Counted from the stretch's first letter, positions 35,995 through 45,707 are shown. The stretch: DNA of 64,000 bases from Alphaproteobacteria bacterium (GCA_024743215.1 JANSWZ010000008.1:124001-188000), one strand, 5' to 3'. Numbers and translations are program-made. Notes: generated by a model not told the origin, from the sequence alone.

Positions 35995-37170
35995 ATGGCG
36001 CAAAACTGGAAAATGAGGCACCGATATTGCTCTCAAGCTATGCCGTCGCCCGGACAGTGGCTGCGCATAGTCCTGTCCGTTGCGATGATTAGCATTGGGA
36101 TGACCCTTTTATTAGGGCCAGCGAGCGCTGTCTCGCGGATCAAGGACATCGCCGATTTCGAAGGCGTTCGCGAAAATCAGATGATTGGATACGGTCTGGT
36201 TGTTGGTCTGAACGGGACCGGTGATTCATTAAACAACTCTCCTTTCACACGTCAGAGCCTTCAATCCATGCTGGAACGTATGGGCGTCAATACTGTCGCA
36301 GAGGAACTTAGGACAGCAAACGTCGCAGCCGTAATGGTGACAGCAAACCTGCCTGCTTTTGCAACGCCGGGAACGCGCATTGATGTGAATGTCAGCGCAC
36401 TTGGTGATTCAGCAAGCCTGCAGGGCGGAACACTTCTCGTTACGCCAATGATGGGTGCAGACGGACAGACTTATGCAATTGCCCAAGGGTCTTTGGCCAT
36501 TGGCGGTTTCTCTGTTCAAGGTGATGCAGCCTCTTTGACACGCGGCGTACCAACATCAGCACGCATTTCAAACGGAGCACTGGTGGAGCGTGAAGTCGGC
36601 TTTGAACTGGCAACACTTGAGAAGCTGCGCATTGCCCTCAGAAACCCGGATTTTACCACTGCGCGACGTGTCGCTCTGGCCATCAATGATCTCATGGGGC
36701 AGCCAATTGCTGAACCCAAAGATCCGGGAACCGTTCAGTTGTATCTGCCCAAATCATTCAATGGCAATATTGTGGACCTGATTACCGACATTGAACAATT
36801 GCTCATTGAACCGGACTTGCCTGCCAAGGTTGTCATTGATGAAGACACCGGTGTCATTGTCATGGGACGTGAGGTGCAAATTTCAACGGTCGCTGTAGCC
36901 CAGGGAAACCTGACAGTCATGGTCAGCGAATTTGCTGACGTATCACAACCCGCGCCCTTCAGTGACGGTGAAACCACTGTCATTCCGAACACAGAAATTA
37001 CTGCTGGCGAGGAAATAGAAACCCAATTGGCGGTGATCAGCTCCGGCGTTTCCCTTCAGGAACTGGTGGATGGTCTGAACATGCTGGGGATCGGTCCAAG
37101 AGACATGATCTCAATATTGCAGGCTATCAAAGCAGCCGGTGCCCTACAGGCAGAAATCGAGGTCATGTGA
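35995..37170 (+). CDS. flgI: Flagellar P-ring protein FlgI
   Basis: Periplasmic P-ring subunit. The 391-residue frame contains a signal peptide (RIVLSVAMISIGMTLLLGPASA) and the hallmark RIKDIADFEGVRENQMIGYGLVVGLNGTGDS in its first part. The body shows NVSALGDSASLQGGTLLVTPM and the C-terminal VSLQELVDGLNMLGIGPRDMI. The start could be 35995, 36013 or 36040; the last gives the shortest signal-peptide n-region. The stop overlaps flgJ (TGATG). Confidence 0.96.
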   Translation: MAQNWKMRHRYCSQAMPSPGQWLRIVLSVAMISIGMTLLLGPASAVSRIKDIADFEGVRENQMIGYGLVVGLNGTGDSLNNSPFTRQSLQSMLERMGVNTVAEELRTANVAAVMVTANLPAFATPGTRIDVNVSALGDSASLQGGTLLVTPMMGADGQTYAIAQGSLAIGGFSVQGDAASLTRGVPTSARISNGALVEREVGFELATLEKLRIALRNPDFTTARRVALAINDLMGQPIAEPKDPGTVQLYLPKSFNGNIVDLITDIEQLLIEPDLPAKVVIDEDTGVIVMGREVQISTVAVAQGNLTVMVSEFADVSQPAPFSDGETTVIPNTEITAGEEIETQLAVISSGVSLQELVDGLNMLGIGPRDMISILQAIKAAGALQAEIEVM

Positions 37171-37466
37171 TGGACAGTGTTTCTCCAACAGCCAGCCAAC
37201 AGCCGCGCATTCAAACCCTTCCAGCGCCCAACAACCCGATGCGGGAAAAGGCAGAAGAGTTTGAGGCAGTCTTTTTGAATGTCATGCTGGCTTCAGCCTT
37301 TGAAGGACTGGGCGAAGATGATGAATTCTCAAGTCAGGCATCGGATACCTGGCGCAGCATGCAAGTGGAACAATTTGCCAAGGCGATTTCGGAGAGCGGC
37401 GGTATAGGCATCGCCGACCAGATTTACGCTGAACTACTGCAAATTCAGGAGCAGGCCAAGCAATGA
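37170..37466 (+). CDS. flgJ: Rod-binding protein, FlgJ N-terminal type
   Basis: Rod-capping protein of 98 residues. It contains the conserved rod-binding segment KAEEFEAVFLNVMLASAFEG and a second helix FAKAISESGGIGIADQI. It lacks the C-terminal peptidoglycan hydrolase domain of the enterobacterial FlgJ, as is usual for alphaproteobacteria. Its ATG overlaps the flgI stop and its stop overlaps the next gene by four bases. Confidence 0.88.
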   Translation: MDSVSPTASQQPRIQTLPAPNNPMREKAEEFEAVFLNVMLASAFEGLGEDDEFSSQASDTWRSMQVEQFAKAISESGGIGIADQIYAELLQIQEQAKQ

Positions 37467-37861
37467 CAACACCCAACAATAGCGACATGAAACCGTTGAT
37501 CAGCAAGCTAAGCGCAGTGCTGGATCAGGAAACCCAATTGGTAAATTCTGGAGACTTTGACGCCTCATTTGCCCTGCAGGCGGAGAAAAACGAGTTGATT
37601 GCGGATTTCCAGTCTCGTGTCAGCCAGTTGGACAAAAGCGCAAAATCCGGGCTGGCGGATGCATTTGAAGATCTGAATCGCCTGCTGAGCGCCAACATGT
37701 CAGCACTTGCAATGGCACGTGATATCAGCACCGGCATCATTAAACGCGTTGCAGATGTCGTAAACGGTCCACGCGCCACAAATTCATATGGTGCAAACGC
37801 CAAGAAGCCAACAGGGCCATTGCCGGCCAGGCGCGGCATCGCGGTCGACAAAGGCTTCTAA
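37463..37861 (+). CDS. FlgN-like flagellar chaperone
   Basis: A 132-residue, mostly helical, probably cytoplasmic protein. It has a heptad-like helix (LISKLSAVLDQETQLVNSGDF) and the pattern of FlgN-family chaperones for hook-filament junction proteins, with a basic, Pro-rich tail (KKPTGPLPARRG). It overlaps flgJ by ATGA, so it is part of the same operon. The family assignment rests on size, helical pattern and position. Confidence 0.6.
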   Translation: MTTPNNSDMKPLISKLSAVLDQETQLVNSGDFDASFALQAEKNELIADFQSRVSQLDKSAKSGLADAFEDLNRLLSANMSALAMARDISTGIIKRVADVVNGPRATNSYGANAKKPTGPLPARRGIAVDKGF

Positions 37862-38035
37862 GCTCTGCATCCAAGCCAAACATCCCGATTTCTTTAGTGA
37901 TGCTTTCAAAAACCATTAAGGTTTTAAGAACATTCACGACTAAATCCTAAAACTCCTTGTGTAGGTTCGACTGTGGCGGAGTGTCAGAAGCGCTCCCGTG
38001 CCATTGGAAGAAACCAACCCATGGAGGGTCCGATC

Positions 38036-38479
38036 ATGGACATCTCATCAAGCATATCTGGCGCACCACCTCCCCTTGCGGTGGCGACGCCCACAAAGGC
38101 GCCCGCACGTGAAAGCGTGCCCCCGATCGAAACAGAGGTTTCAAGACCCAAGAGTGTTCCAGCTGAAACAGCCGCAGACAAAGCAAGCGAACGCAGGGAC
38201 GAAAAATCTGAGGCGAAAGCCGACCAAGATTCAATCGGTCAGGACCAAAGTTTCAATTCCGAATCAAACAGGCCGCAAATCGATCGCTTGTTTGAAGTAG
38301 AACCGGAGACGGAGACACTGGTCTATAAGGCCGTGGATCCCGATGATGGAGATGTCGTACGTCAGGTGCCGGAGGACATCATCCTCAAACTCCGCGCAGC
38401 CTATAACGACACTCAGCCGTCGCCGGAGCCAGTAGATACCGCAGCCCAATTGTCCGCGCCGTTTGATCGCATAGCATAA
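38036..38479 (+). CDS. FlaG-like flagellar protein
   Basis: A 147-residue protein with a disordered, charged N-terminal two thirds (Pro/Ala/Glu/Lys-rich) and a C-terminal segment TLVYKAVDPDDGDVVRQVPED that matches the core of the FlaG family (V-D-x-x-x-G-x-V-x-R-Q-x-P). FlaG proteins are linked to filament length control. The ATG at 38036 lies behind GGAGGG at good spacing; earlier in-frame ATGs lack a ribosome-binding site. It closes the flagellar region. Confidence 0.65.
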   Translation: MDISSSISGAPPPLAVATPTKAPARESVPPIETEVSRPKSVPAETAADKASERRDEKSEAKADQDSIGQDQSFNSESNRPQIDRLFEVEPETETLVYKAVDPDDGDVVRQVPEDIILKLRAAYNDTQPSPEPVDTAAQLSAPFDRIA

Positions 38480-38508
38480 CTCAAATGCTCAAAGCTCTGG
38501 CAGGCGCT

Positions 38509-39279
38509 CTAGGACGGCGCCTGCAGAGCCATGAGCAGTTCGTGCAATGTTGCAATTGTGGACTGATCAGCAATTCCATCAACCAATTCGGGCCGAAAGT
38601 GACGCTGAAATGCGCGAACGACTGCGCATGTCAATTCGCAAAAGTGCCCACTTTGCGGACAGCCATATCCGTAGAGTTGAAACATGGCCTGCAAAGCAGC
38701 AACTGGCTCACCCGCATCTCCCAGTTGAAAAAAGCGTCCATCGCCCAGAGATTTGGGCGCTGAGTAGTGGCCGATTCCATTCTCGGCAAAATACGACCAT
38801 GGAAACAGTTCGCCCGGATCCTCCTTGCGATCAGGAGCAATGTCTGAATGCGCAAGCACATGTTCGGCGCGTATGTTGTGCCGACGGATAATTTCCTGAC
38901 AAAGATCCTTTACCGCCTCAACCTGAATATCCGGAAAGGCGTGATAACCATAATTGTGACCAGGATTGGCAATTTCGATACCAATCGAACACGAGTTGAT
39001 ATCAGTGATCCCCTGCCAGCTTGACACCCCGGCATGCCACGCACGATCCCCTTCCGAAACCAGTTGAAGGATCTGACCATCCTGATGAACGTAATAGTGA
39101 CAGGAAACCTGGGACGCAGGGTTTCGTAACCATGACAGCGCCTGATCATCATCCGGCATACCTGTATAATGCAAAATCAACAAATGGGCTTGCTGACCAT
39201 CGGGCCTTGGGCCAAAATTCGGCGAAGGAGCAAGCGTTGCAGATGCATATTCGGGTGCGGAAAGCATCTGATCGGTCAT
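38509..39279 (-). CDS. N-acetylmuramoyl-L-alanine amidase (AmpD/AmiD family) with peptidoglycan-binding domain
   Basis: Zinc amidase that cleaves the bond between N-acetylmuramic acid and the stem peptide. The 256 residues contain the amidase_2 fold with zinc ligands in the segments LLILHYTG (His) and LAHSDIAPDRKEDPG (His and Asp), and the conserved YYVHQDGQILQLV. A C-terminal helical repeat (LQAMFQLYGYGCPQSGHF) is a peptidoglycan-binding type 1 domain. No signal peptide is seen, so it is likely cytoplasmic like AmpD. It overlaps the next gene, djlA-like, by four bases. Confidence 0.9.
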   Translation of the reverse strand: MTDQMLSAPEYASATLAPSPNFGPRPDGQQAHLLILHYTGMPDDDQALSWLRNPASQVSCHYYVHQDGQILQLVSEGDRAWHAGVSSWQGITDINSCSIGIEIANPGHNYGYHAFPDIQVEAVKDLCQEIIRRHNIRAEHVLAHSDIAPDRKEDPGELFPWSYFAENGIGHYSAPKSLGDGRFFQLGDAGEPVAALQAMFQLYGYGCPQSGHFCELTCAVVRAFQRHFRPELVDGIADQSTIATLHELLMALQAPS

Positions 39280-39977
39280 GAGCGTTTCATCCGCTCAATC
39301 TGCTCCCACGCCAGATTGATAGCTGCCATTCTGTCATTTGCGATTGCAATGAATTCCGGCGGCACACCTCTGGCAATCATCCTGTCCGGATGGCATTCTG
39401 AGACCTTGGTGCGATAGGCTTTTTTGATATCCTGAAGGTCCATATCTGGCGAAACACCAAGCACCTGGTACGGATCTGCTTTTCCCAAATCAACATGGCG
39501 CAGTTCAATAGCTTCATAGGCAGAACTGTCAAAACCGAATATTTCGGCAACATGCTGCAAAAATGCACGCTCTCCCTCATGCAACACACCATCGGCCTTG
39601 GCGATGTGGAACAGGCCATCCATAATATCTTCAAGAGTTTGCAGATCTTCATCATACAGGCGGGCGATGCGTGCAGCATACGCTTCAAAGCCAGCGGTAT
39701 CTTGTTTAGCAAGATCAAACAGCCGTGCAACATTCGTTCGCTCGGCCTGAGGAATCTCAAACAGATCGCGAAACGCATGAATTTCATCCAGTGTCACGAT
39801 GCCATCTGCTTTGGCCATCTTGGCCGACAAAGCAATCATGGCAATAGAAAATGCAGCCTGACGCCGAGCCTTGGGATCAGTCAGCCCTGAAATGGCTTTG
39901 GTAATGCGGTCAAAAAAAGCACCGCCGGCATCGACGCTGCTTTCCAGCCACTCTTGCAGTGTTTGAAAAATACCCAT
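39276..39977 (-). CDS. DjlA-like co-chaperone (TerB-like plus J domain)
   Basis: About 233 residues. The central part is a TerB-like helical domain (FSIAMIALSAKMAKADGIV, then DGLFHIAKADGVLHEGERAFL). The C-terminal J domain (PYQVLGVSPDMDLQDIKKAYR) carries the HPD motif in SECHPDRMIARG, so it can stimulate DnaK. Unlike enterobacterial DjlA it has no obvious N-terminal membrane helix. The ATG at 39977 was preferred to the GTG at 39983. Confidence 0.9.
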   Translation of the reverse strand: MGIFQTLQEWLESSVDAGGAFFDRITKAISGLTDPKARRQAAFSIAMIALSAKMAKADGIVTLDEIHAFRDLFEIPQAERTNVARLFDLAKQDTAGFEAYAARIARLYDEDLQTLEDIMDGLFHIAKADGVLHEGERAFLQHVAEIFGFDSSAYEAIELRHVDLGKADPYQVLGVSPDMDLQDIKKAYRTKVSECHPDRMIARGVPPEFIAIANDRMAAINLAWEQIERMKRS

Positions 39978-40022
39978 ACCCACCGTTTAAAGTATTTTTT
40001 CCAAAACGAAAACGACCATCCT

Positions 40023-40901
40023 ATGTCCACGCCAATGTCCCCCGAAAAAACTGGCCTGGGGCTTTTACTTGGCCTTGTTGGTGTCGTTGTGTTTGGCGGT
40101 ACGTTGCCATTTACCAGCTTGGCAGTCGCGGATATGTCAGCATCCTTTGTGACCTATGGTCGCGCCGTCGTGGCAGCTGGCTGTGCACTGATTCTGCTTT
40201 TGATCATGGGACGCAGGCCATTTGTGAAGGCAGATTTCCTGCCGCTTTTTATCTCCGCATTGTGTCTGGTCATTGGATTTCCGTTTTTTATGGCCCTTGC
40301 AATGACAAGTGTGCCAGCCTCTCATGGCGGCATTGTGTTGGGGATTTTACCAATTACAACAGCCTTATTCTCTGCAATTTTGAACAAAGAACGACCCAGT
40401 CTCTGGTTCTGGATTCTTAGTCTGATTGGATGTGGTCTGGTTATCACATTTGCATTGCGCGATGGATCAGCCGGCATCGGGCTGGGAGATGCATGGCTGC
40501 TCTTCGCGGCACTTTTTGCATCATTTGGATATGCAATATCCGGCCAATTGTCACGCACCATGCCAGGTTGGGAAGTCATCAGCCGAGGGCTGCTGTTATG
40601 TCTGCCCCTTTCAATCATTGGCAGCTTTCTAAGCTTTCCAGATGCAATAGGCAGCATCTCCACGTCAGCATGGATCGGCTTTGCTTATGTCAGCCTGTTT
40701 TCCATGTTCATCGGGTTTGTTTTCTGGAATGCCGGGCTGGCCCTGGGCGGGGTGGCACTTGTGGGACAGACCCAATTGTTGCAGATATTTGTAACTTTGG
40801 TGCTATCCCAGCTTGTGCTTGGAGAAGCAGTTGGAACCGAAGCATGGGTGGTGGCAAGCCTGATTGTCTGCATCATCTTTTTTCTGAAGAAAGCGCGCTA
40901 A
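40023..40901 (+). CDS. EamA/DMT-family transporter
   Basis: Inner-membrane exporter of the drug/metabolite transporter superfamily, 292 residues with about ten hydrophobic helices in two EamA repeats. The repeats start near GLLLGLVGVVVFGGTLPFTS and GDAWLLFAALFASFGYAISGQ. The start at 40023 removes a non-conserved leader. Its substrate is unknown; many relatives export amino acids or other small metabolites. It is divergent from the djlA-like gene and convergent with the next permease. Confidence 0.88.
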   Translation: MSTPMSPEKTGLGLLLGLVGVVVFGGTLPFTSLAVADMSASFVTYGRAVVAAGCALILLLIMGRRPFVKADFLPLFISALCLVIGFPFFMALAMTSVPASHGGIVLGILPITTALFSAILNKERPSLWFWILSLIGCGLVITFALRDGSAGIGLGDAWLLFAALFASFGYAISGQLSRTMPGWEVISRGLLLCLPLSIIGSFLSFPDAIGSISTSAWIGFAYVSLFSMFIGFVFWNAGLALGGVALVGQTQLLQIFVTLVLSQLVLGEAVGTEAWVVASLIVCIIFFLKKAR

Positions 40902-40960
40902 TCCTCTGATTTGAATCCCGCCTTCTTCCAAACTGATCGATGGAATCATCCAGCTCTGCG

Positions 40961-42418
40961 CTACCCAATGGGCGCTGGAAACCAGCCTGTCAGAATGATG
41001 AACATCACCGAGAACACCGCATAGCACATCAGCGCATAGACCCCGTTCCAACGCCAGGTCAGCGTGGTTGGCGGAATATTGGTAACGCTGGAGACCAACA
41101 GGGTCGCCGATGCGTTTGGTGAGGCTGTCATGCTCATGGCCCAACCGGCACCCAGTGCAAACACAATGAGATTTGGATCTGCTGGCAAAACCGGCAAGGC
41201 GTTGATGATGGCGCTTAGAAACACAACGATTAATATCGGGGACAGAGCAATTTGACCGCCCAGACTGATCAATACCGGCAGAGCCATCAGGAACAACCAG
41301 TCTGGCATGTTCACCCGCTCAAGAGAATGCGCAACCAAATCCACTGGGGCCAGTTTTGCCGCTGCCTCACCGATAAATCCGGCGGCCCCAAGCATGAATG
41401 CACTTCGGCCCATGTTGATGGAAGATCGAGACAGAATGCTCCAAACTGTTGTAACAGTAGACGTCACAACGCTGTTGCCACGTGCTTTGAACTGTTGTGC
41501 GAAAATCCAACCGACCATTAACACAGGCGCGACCAGCATCAATGCGATTGCTGCGGACACACCGGTGATCAGAAACACACAAAAGGTCAGTCCAATCAGC
41601 AGGGCACAAATGACACCGAACCGAAGTGCAGACTGAACAGGCAAGCCCTGCGTTTGAGGTACTGACGGAAGCTGAACATTGCGCCAGCGCAATCGATCTT
41701 CAAATCGGCCGATCAGGATCATGACGATGGCCGCACTGATCCCCAGAACAATTGTGGTGGATTGATCAATGGCTGGGAAAGTTGTGAAGAGCACCGCTTG
41801 TGTCAACGCAGTGGGCGACCACATGATCATCCAGGAGAAGCCTCTTAGCAGAGCAGAAATCTGCTGCTGCTCGGCGCGTCGAACCGCCTGTGGGTCATCA
41901 CTGGCCTTTCTGGCGCCACGCTGAATCAAAGGTGTCAAAAGACTGACAGCACCAAAATTCAGCAGAACACCCATTAGATGGCCGCCGACTGCCAAGCCAT
42001 AGTAGCGCCGACCACGGGGCTGACGCGTTGTGTATAGCCCCAATTCCAGCACAGAGGCGGAACGCTGCGCCGCCTCTTTCAACAAAGTCACAAGGTAGAT
42101 GAACGCACCAAAAAAGGCTGCCCTGTCCAGAGCAAGCAGAATTGCTGGCATATCGTGGTTTTGCAGCACAAGTCCGGCCGCCAATGCCAATGCGAGCAAT
42201 GTCAGTACCCATTCCCGCAGCTTGAATCGAGACACGATGCAAAAGCACAGCGCAAGAAACGCAAACCGTGCAATTACAAGCCCTGTCGATGAACCCAAGA
42301 ACTGATGTGCCAGCGTTGACAAGGACAGGAGTGCAAGTACGATTGCAGCGCTCGCGCTTTTCTCAATCGTGTCACCATCGATCTTTGGCATTGCAGATGT
42401 CATTGGGTCATCCGGCAT
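40961..42418 (-). CDS. Uncharacterised multi-pass permease (ion-transporter-like)
   Basis: A 485-residue integral membrane protein with about eleven hydrophobic segments. Features include HLMGVLLNFGAVSLLTPLIQRGARKA, RGFSWMIMWSPTALTQAV, an IALSPILIVVFLSAIINALP helix and MSMTASPNASATLLVSS. Small-residue loops resemble those of DctM/CitM-like anion permeases, but I cannot place it in a named family. A cupin gene starts 80 bp away on the other strand. Confidence 0.6.
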   Translation of the reverse strand: MPDDPMTSAMPKIDGDTIEKSASAAIVLALLSLSTLAHQFLGSSTGLVIARFAFLALCFCIVSRFKLREWVLTLLALALAAGLVLQNHDMPAILLALDRAAFFGAFIYLVTLLKEAAQRSASVLELGLYTTRQPRGRRYYGLAVGGHLMGVLLNFGAVSLLTPLIQRGARKASDDPQAVRRAEQQQISALLRGFSWMIMWSPTALTQAVLFTTFPAIDQSTTIVLGISAAIVMILIGRFEDRLRWRNVQLPSVPQTQGLPVQSALRFGVICALLIGLTFCVFLITGVSAAIALMLVAPVLMVGWIFAQQFKARGNSVVTSTVTTVWSILSRSSINMGRSAFMLGAAGFIGEAAAKLAPVDLVAHSLERVNMPDWLFLMALPVLISLGGQIALSPILIVVFLSAIINALPVLPADPNLIVFALGAGWAMSMTASPNASATLLVSSVTNIPPTTLTWRWNGVYALMCYAVFSVMFIILTGWFPAPIG

Positions 42419-42497
42419 CGTTTACCAACATCAGCGCAAATTCTGAAAATTGGCCCCGAAAATTTGGCGCTCAAAATCTAGCATTGGAAATCTGGTA

Positions 42498-43127
42498 ATG
42501 ACCAAACTGTCTATGTCTCTCTACCGGCATTCTTTTATGTTGCATGATCAGTTCGAAACGCCAGATTGTCATCAGGCAATTTGGGTGGAAAGTGGCAGTG
42601 TTGATGTTGGAGGCAGTACCGCTTTTGCAGGTGAAGGACATTATGTTGCTCCCAATGACATTATCAGCGCAACCAAATCCAGCAAATTCATCCGTTTTGA
42701 AATTGCAGCCTCAGAAAGCAGTTCGGCCGCTCCAGGGCCATCGGAAATGGTTTTGCGTGGTAAACTTATGCTTGAGTCCGGCCCCGTCTTTCTGCGGCTG
42801 GACCAGGTAACCTTCCCGGCCAAAGCCCGCGCTTACCGTCACATTCATCCCGGTCCCGGCATCCGATATCTGACGTGTGGTGCGCTTGAAATCAAATCAG
42901 ACACACACACGGACATCATGCAACCCGGTCAGGCTTGGTTTGAGGACGCCAATTCCCCGGTTCAGGCAACCGCACAGGAAATCGAGACATCCGCGTTTGT
43001 CCGCGCCATGGTTCTGCCGCTAACCTATGAGGGCAAACCTACGATCAAGCTACTGAATCCAGACGATCTGCAGAAACCTGCACTGCAAACCAATAAGCGG
43101 TTTTTTGACCAGCGCATTGCTCTATAG
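42498..43127 (+). CDS. Cupin-domain protein
   Basis: A 209-residue protein with a beta-rich cupin fold; the RHIHPGPGIRYLTCGALEI stretch supplies two His and is the likely metal site. It could be a small dioxygenase, isomerase or binding protein; no partner enzyme is visible. The ATG at 42498 was chosen over an upstream in-frame start (42450) because the latter gives unconserved residues. It ends 10 bp from the convergent GlcG-type gene. Confidence 0.75.
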   Translation: MTKLSMSLYRHSFMLHDQFETPDCHQAIWVESGSVDVGGSTAFAGEGHYVAPNDIISATKSSKFIRFEIAASESSSAAPGPSEMVLRGKLMLESGPVFLRLDQVTFPAKARAYRHIHPGPGIRYLTCGALEIKSDTHTDIMQPGQAWFEDANSPVQATAQEIETSAFVRAMVLPLTYEGKPTIKLLNPDDLQKPALQTNKRFFDQRIAL

Positions 43128-43137
43128 CCCACAAAAA

Positions 43138-43635
43138 TCAGTTGGCCCCCTTTTCAACGTCCGACAAATAGGATCGCGTCCAGTCAGGATCGACTGAAAC
43201 CGGTTCTGAAGCAAAGCCTGCGCTATGGATCGCGCCGATGGCGCAATATTCATCTTTCTCAGACGTATCACCACTGATGCCCACTGCGCCAATTGTATAG
43301 CCTTCCTCATCTTCAATCAGCACACCACCCGGCACAGGAATGAACTTTCCGTCAGCCGCTGTTGCCAGAGCACTTTGAAAGGCAATGCGCTGTGACAACC
43401 GGTCCCTGATGAGCCGACTGGAAATCCCCATGCCCAAGGCCCCGGAGGCTTTGCCCAGAGCAATGCCAAACCGCAATGTTCCAGAGCCATCCTCGCTCTT
43501 GCAGGCAATCACCTTGCCACCAACATCCAGCACCACCACTGTGAGGGGGTGCATCTCTTGCTCCCGGCCAATAGCTAGGGCCTTATCGACAATGTGTGCA
43601 GCCTTTTCCAGCGGCAGGACGGTTTTCAACTTCAT
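43138..43635 (-). CDS. GlcG/HbpS-family protein
   Basis: A 165-residue protein of the GlcG/HbpS (DUF336) family. The family includes haem-binding and diol-utilisation accessory proteins and is often located with TRAP transporters or oxidoreductases. Visible family features are HPLTVVVLDVGGKVIACKSEDG and the C-terminal VPGGVLIEDEEGYTIGAVGISG. It starts 2 bp after the dctM stop and so belongs to the TRAP operon. The biochemical role is unknown. Confidence 0.85.
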   Translation of the reverse strand: MKLKTVLPLEKAAHIVDKALAIGREQEMHPLTVVVLDVGGKVIACKSEDGSGTLRFGIALGKASGALGMGISSRLIRDRLSQRIAFQSALATAADGKFIPVPGGVLIEDEEGYTIGAVGISGDTSEKDEYCAIGAIHSAGFASEPVSVDPDWTRSYLSDVEKGAN

Positions 43636-43637
43636 GA

Positions 43638-44960
43638 TCAGCCTCTCATCAGGTCAGGCAGCCAAGTCACGATCTCCGGGAAGATCAGCAGCAGGGCAAT
43701 GGTGACAACATCAGCCACGAAAAACAGCGCAATTCCCCTGAACACATCAGTCAATGGAATGTCAGGTCGAACGCCATTCACGACGAAACAATTCAGTCCG
43801 ATTGGCGGCGTGATGAGGCAGACTTCTGCCATTTTCACAACAATGATGCCGAACCAGATTGAGTCAAACCCAAGCGCGATCACCGCCGGATAAACCACCG
43901 GAAGCGTCAGCAACAACATGCCGATTGCATCCATGAACATGCCCAATATGGCATAGGCCAGAAGAATGCAGATCATGATGACCATCGGGGATGCATCCAG
44001 TCCGATGATCCACTCGGTGAAGGCTTCGGGAAGACCGGAGAAACCCAGGAACCGCACAAATATCAAGACGCCCCAGATAAGCGAGAAGATCATGACGGTC
44101 AGCTTGGCTGCCTCCATCAGCGCATTCTTCATGGTGTGAATTTTGGTGCCGCGTGCCAGCGCAAGAACAAAAATCACAAAGGCGCCCAGAGCCCCCGCCT
44201 CCGTTGGCGTGGCCCAGCCATTGTAGATCGCCGACATGATGATGAAGACAACAATGACAATCGGAGAGATGCCTGGAAGCGTCATAACACGCTCCTTCCA
44301 GGAATAGCCCGAGACCGATGGCCCTGCATCTGGTCGGTACAATGCCCAGATGATGATGATGGCAGCATAGACCAGAGCGGACACGGCCCCCGGCAGGAAG
44401 CCGGCCAACAATAATTCGCCAACAGATTCTTCCACGATAATCGCGTAGATGATCAAAATGGCGGATGGCGGAATGAGGGAAGCAAGCGTGCCACCGGCAG
44501 CCACCACACCGGCTGCCAGCCTTTTATCATAACCGTATTTCAGCATTTCGGGGATTGCCACGCGAGAGAAGACAGCGGCTGTCGCCGTTGAAGCCCCAGA
44601 CACAGCTGCAAAGCCGGCAGTTGCAAACACTGTTGCCACGGCTAAACCGCCTGGCACCCAGCCAACCCATTTGCGAGCGGCATCAAACAATTGCTGCGTC
44701 ATGCCCGCATGAAACGCAATAAAGCCAATGAAAATGAACATCGGCAACACGCTGAGCGCATAGGTTGAGGATTTGGAATGCGGAATGGTCCCAACGATGC
44801 CAGCGGCTGGACCCCAACCCAGCAATTCGACCAGCCCCAAAAGACCGACAATAGCGGCTGCAAACACAACACGTACGCCGATCACCACGAACAAGAACAA
44901 CAGGCCGAGACCAATCAGGCCAACCAGGAACGGGTCGTCAAAACCAATACCGATAATCAT
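43638..44960 (-). CDS. dctM: TRAP transporter large permease (DctM)
   Basis: Large membrane subunit of a tripartite ATP-independent periplasmic transporter, 440 residues with about twelve hydrophobic segments. Motifs include GASTATAAVFSRVAIPEMLKYGYD and the GGTLASLIPPSAILIIYAI helix, both typical of DctM. It uses a sodium or proton gradient for uptake of a carboxylate-type solute. It overlaps dctQ by four bases. Confidence 0.95.
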   Translation of the reverse strand: MIIGIGFDDPFLVGLIGLGLLFLFVVIGVRVVFAAAIVGLLGLVELLGWGPAAGIVGTIPHSKSSTYALSVLPMFIFIGFIAFHAGMTQQLFDAARKWVGWVPGGLAVATVFATAGFAAVSGASTATAAVFSRVAIPEMLKYGYDKRLAAGVVAAGGTLASLIPPSAILIIYAIIVEESVGELLLAGFLPGAVSALVYAAIIIIWALYRPDAGPSVSGYSWKERVMTLPGISPIVIVVFIIMSAIYNGWATPTEAGALGAFVIFVLALARGTKIHTMKNALMEAAKLTVMIFSLIWGVLIFVRFLGFSGLPEAFTEWIIGLDASPMVIMICILLAYAILGMFMDAIGMLLLTLPVVYPAVIALGFDSIWFGIIVVKMAEVCLITPPIGLNCFVVNGVRPDIPLTDVFRGIALFFVADVVTIALLLIFPEIVTWLPDLMRG

Positions 44961-45613
44961 TTGTCTGACTTTCCGTCTGTCATGTCTGGCTGGGGAACAT
45001 CATCGCCCAGCACTTCATGAATCTCTTCACGTGCCTGTTCGGCAGCGTCCATAATTTTGGCGATACCTATCGGCTCCAACTCCGGACGCAGGAACAGCCT
45101 GAATGACCCAAACAATTGGATCAAAAGGCGCAAAAACCAGAAAGAAAATGCAATTGGCACGAGCAATTTGGAGGGCCAGACGTGATATTCTGCGTCGATA
45201 GTGGTGTCGCCAAGCTGATAGGCACGAAGGAAATGGCCCCAGCTATACCAGATCAAGACGCCAATGATCCCGAGAGCGGCCACCGTACCCAGAATCTCTG
45301 CAAACCAAAGGACCCTCCCCCTCAACTTGCCAATCAGCAACTCCATGCGGATGTGGGCGCCAAGCCGCTGGCAGTAGGCAGCCCCCAAAAACGCCATGCT
45401 GGCCATCGACAACTCAACGAGGTCGATATAGCCCGCAATAGGCGAATTGAGCACTGAGCGCAGAAAAATCTGAGCTGTGCCAAGCAGCATCAGCATAAGA
45501 ATTGCAAAGGCCGCTATCAGGTTCAAAGAATCTTCGAAGGGGGACAATTTGCGATCTGCGGTCGCAATTGCGAGACCGGCGCTGTCCGAGGGCGTGGCGG
45601 GGGAAACGGTCAC
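44957..45613 (-). CDS. dctQ: TRAP transporter small permease (DctQ)
   Basis: Small membrane subunit of 218 residues with four hydrophobic helices. The conserved region around LVELSMASMAFLGAAYCQRLGAHIRMELLIGKL is clear. It has a longer cytoplasmic C-terminal tail than average. It starts 95 bp from the dctP stop, and the spacer carries a strong hairpin. Confidence 0.9.
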   Translation of the reverse strand: MTVSPATPSDSAGLAIATADRKLSPFEDSLNLIAAFAILMLMLLGTAQIFLRSVLNSPIAGYIDLVELSMASMAFLGAAYCQRLGAHIRMELLIGKLRGRVLWFAEILGTVAALGIIGVLIWYSWGHFLRAYQLGDTTIDAEYHVWPSKLLVPIAFSFWFLRLLIQLFGSFRLFLRPELEPIGIAKIMDAAEQAREEIHEVLGDDVPQPDMTDGKSDK

Positions 45614-45646
45614 GTGCCACCTCTGTGTCTGGGTTTAGATCGAGCA

Positions 45647-45671
45647 AGGACGGCGCATGATGCGCCGTCCT
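45647..45671 (-). terminator. Hairpin between dctP and dctQ (attenuator-like)
   Basis: A perfect 11-bp stem (AGGACGGCGCA 45647-45657, TGCGCCGTCCT 45661-45671) with a three-base loop lies between the binding-protein and permease genes. There is no U-tract on the minus strand, so it is more likely to protect or partly attenuate the transcript, favouring high DctP synthesis, than to terminate it fully. Confidence 0.7.
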
Positions 45672-45707
45672 GATGAATCGTAATCAGGGCATAGGCCCTG
45701 GAAATGC